NCBI GenBank assembly: GCA_002729415.1
Contig: PBXZ01000164.1
Location: forward strand, 1-15,617
Direction of reading: 5' to 3'
Length of the DNA stretch: 15,617 nucleotides
Origin: UBA9662 sp002729415
GTDB taxonomy: Bacteria > Poribacteria > WGA-4E > UBA9662
Below the pieces are notes generated by a model. It saw only the letters and a program-made list of their open reading frames with translations, had not been told where the DNA came from and did not search any database. Every line of letters starts with the position of its first letter. The first letter of the stretch is position 1. The translations under genes were made by a program, and so were the position numbers. Below are positions 14,512 to 15,617 of the stretch, one piece after another.

Positions 14512-15617
14512 TTACGATGCGTTTGACTGCTTTTCGTTTATTAATTCTCGTTGGAGATTCTTTAATTTTTCACTTAGGATAACAGGATAAGTGGCAGGTT
14601 GATACAAGGTTTTATGTTTATTCGGTAAGTGAGAGAGGTTACTTTGAGTTTGAATCTGAATCTCTTGCAAAGTGGGGAAATCGTAAACAAGTTTTCCCTT
14701 TTCGACAATTGGAATTAGTAGGCCGNCCTGATCAACCTCATTCCATAAACAGATTTTATCCTTAATGTAATATTGATCTGGGTCAGTGAACCGTTGAATC
14801 TGCTTCTTGGCAGGTAAGGTTGATTTTGCCATATCGTTGCTCATTTTCAAGGTAAATATGGTTTTATCNCCTTCAATTTTTTCGACGTGTTTATACACAC
14901 CAGGCAATGCNGAGACTCCACTGTTGCCAGAAATTGGATCTAATGTCGCACCAGTAGCNAAACGCGTCCCAATNCCAAATCCGTCTATGGGAGCACCCGA
15001 TTTTAATAAGCGATCNATTTCAAATTCATCCAGNTCATTGCTAGCAAAAATTTTGGNCTCCTCCAGNTCACCATCGTCTAGAANGNNCCTCACCTGCTTA
15101 CTAAGTTCTAGCAAATTCCCGCTATCCAANCGAACNCCTATTAACTTTTGCCCGTTGGCTTTCATTTCCTGACCAACAGTTACAGCATGTTTGGCNCCCT
15201 GAANCGTATCATACGTGTCGATTAAAAGTATGGTATTATGAGGNAAGGACATTGCATAATCGCGNAAAGCCTCGAGTTCGGAAAATCGATCCTGAATAAA
15301 NTTGTGTGCGAGTGTTCCAACGTAAGGGATACCAAAGTATCGACTTGCAATCACTAGAGAAGTAGCTGATATTCCCCCAATGAAACTTGCCCTTGCGGAT
15401 AAGACCGCGGCATCACGCCCGTGAGCACGCCTAGCACCAAAGTCAAAACAAGTGCGGCCTCCTGAGACATTTACGATACGGGACGCTTTCGTAGCTATTA
15501 GCGTTTGAAAATTCATTACACTCAACAAATAAGTTTCGAAAATTTGTATATCAATTGAGTTCCCAGTAATGTTAATGATAGGTTCGTTTGGCAAAACAAT
15601 AGTTCCCTCCGGAACAG
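14512..15617 (-). CDS. pncB: nicotinate phosphoribosyltransferase, 5' end outside the window
   Basis: NAD salvage enzyme that makes nicotinate mononucleotide from nicotinate and PRPP. The frame is open to the right edge, and the codons before the TTG at 15594 read VPEGTIV, followed by LPNEPIINITG, which is typical internal sequence; the real start therefore lies beyond the window. Seen in order: NFQTLIATKASRIV, FDFGARRAHG, GTLAH with the conserved active-site His, LLIDTYDT, LDSGNLLELSKQVR, KIFASN-LDEFE, SGAPIDGF-IGTR and a C-terminal tail. The LDSGD motif here has Asn instead of the second Asp. Several N-containing codons leave gaps. It converges on thiD with 8 bp between the stop codons. Confidence 0.94.
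   Translation of the reverse strand, partial: VPEGTIVLPNEPIINITGNSIDIQIFETYLLSVMNFQTLIATKASRIVNVSGGRTCFDFGARRAHGRDAAVLSARASFIGGISATSLVIASRYFGIPYVGTLAHXFIQDRFSELEAXRDYAMSXPHNTILLIDTYDTXQXAKHAVTVGQEMKANGQKLIXVXLDSGNLLELSKQVRXXLDDGXLEEXKIFASNXLDEFEXDRLLKSGAPIDGFXIGTRXATGATLDPISGNSGVXALPGVYKHVEKIEXDKTIFTLKMSNDMAKSTLPAKKQIQRFTDPDQYYIKDKICLWNEVDQXGLLIPIVEKGKLVYDFPTLQEIQIQTQSNLSHLPNKHKTLYQPATYPVILSEKLKNLQRELINEKQSNAS

Noticed and set aside
14483..14513. 7-bp hairpin between thiD and pncB as a shared terminator
   Set aside because: The loop is 17 nt, the stem is short and AT-rich, and no T-run follows on either strand.
2582..15301. Clusters of isolated N bases as a biological signal, such as hypervariability
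   Set aside because: They occur across unrelated conserved genes and are absent in long blocks (1-2581, 6861-8882), which fits uneven read support in the assembly.

Overview
The window is a fragment of a bacterial chromosome with moderately low GC and many isolated ambiguous bases (N), as expected of a single-cell or metagenome assembly. An outer-membrane-type beta-barrel protein points to a Gram-negative (diderm) organism. The mix of Gfo/Idh/MocA oxidoreductase, BlaI/M56 pair and scattered biosynthetic genes fits uncultivated marine or host-associated lineages. Poribacteria or relatives are only a guess, because no phylogenetic marker here settles it.

Left part, + strand (1-3869): the 3' part of hisS (histidyl-tRNA synthetase), aroF (type I-beta DAHP synthase, first step of the shikimate pathway) and leuA (2-isopropylmalate synthase). 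aroF has a near-consensus promoter, a 235-nt leader with a possible 34-codon leader peptide, and an intrinsic terminator only 35 bp before its start codon. This looks like transcription attenuation.

Middle part, - strand (3896-10108): an APH/choline-kinase-fold kinase with an N-terminal coiled coil, a decayed exported protein, then pepA (leucyl aminopeptidase), a Gfo/Idh/MocA oxidoreductase and rsmD (16S rRNA methyltransferase), read in the order rsmD, oxidoreductase, pepA. argJ (arginine biosynthesis) lies upstream on the same strand. The rsmD promoter sits so close to its ATG that the mRNA should be leaderless.

Right-centre part, - strand (10202-13034), is the most interesting. A broken thioredoxin-fold gene is followed by a blaI-type repressor, an M56 (BlaR1-like) membrane metalloprotease without a penicillin-sensor domain, and a beta-barrel gene that begins in a TAATG overlap with the protease gene. 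The barrel gene encodes a clean signal peptide, then two in-frame UGA codons spaced as U-x-x-U, then 319 further sense codons with no stop. A strong hairpin lies 6 nt after the second UGA, so selenocysteine insertion is a serious possibility. A TTGACA-17-TATTAT promoter, whose spacer is exactly a 17-bp inverted repeat of the TACA/TGTA type, lies upstream of blaI. Together these suggest a BlaI/M56-regulated envelope stress or metal/redox response whose output may be a seleno-barrel protein.

Right end: a hypothetical exported acidic protein and thiD (HMP/HMP-P kinase, thiamine synthesis) on the + strand, converging on a 5'-truncated nicotinate phosphoribosyltransferase (pncB, NAD salvage) on the - strand. 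No tRNA, rRNA, CRISPR array, insertion sequence or phage gene was seen.
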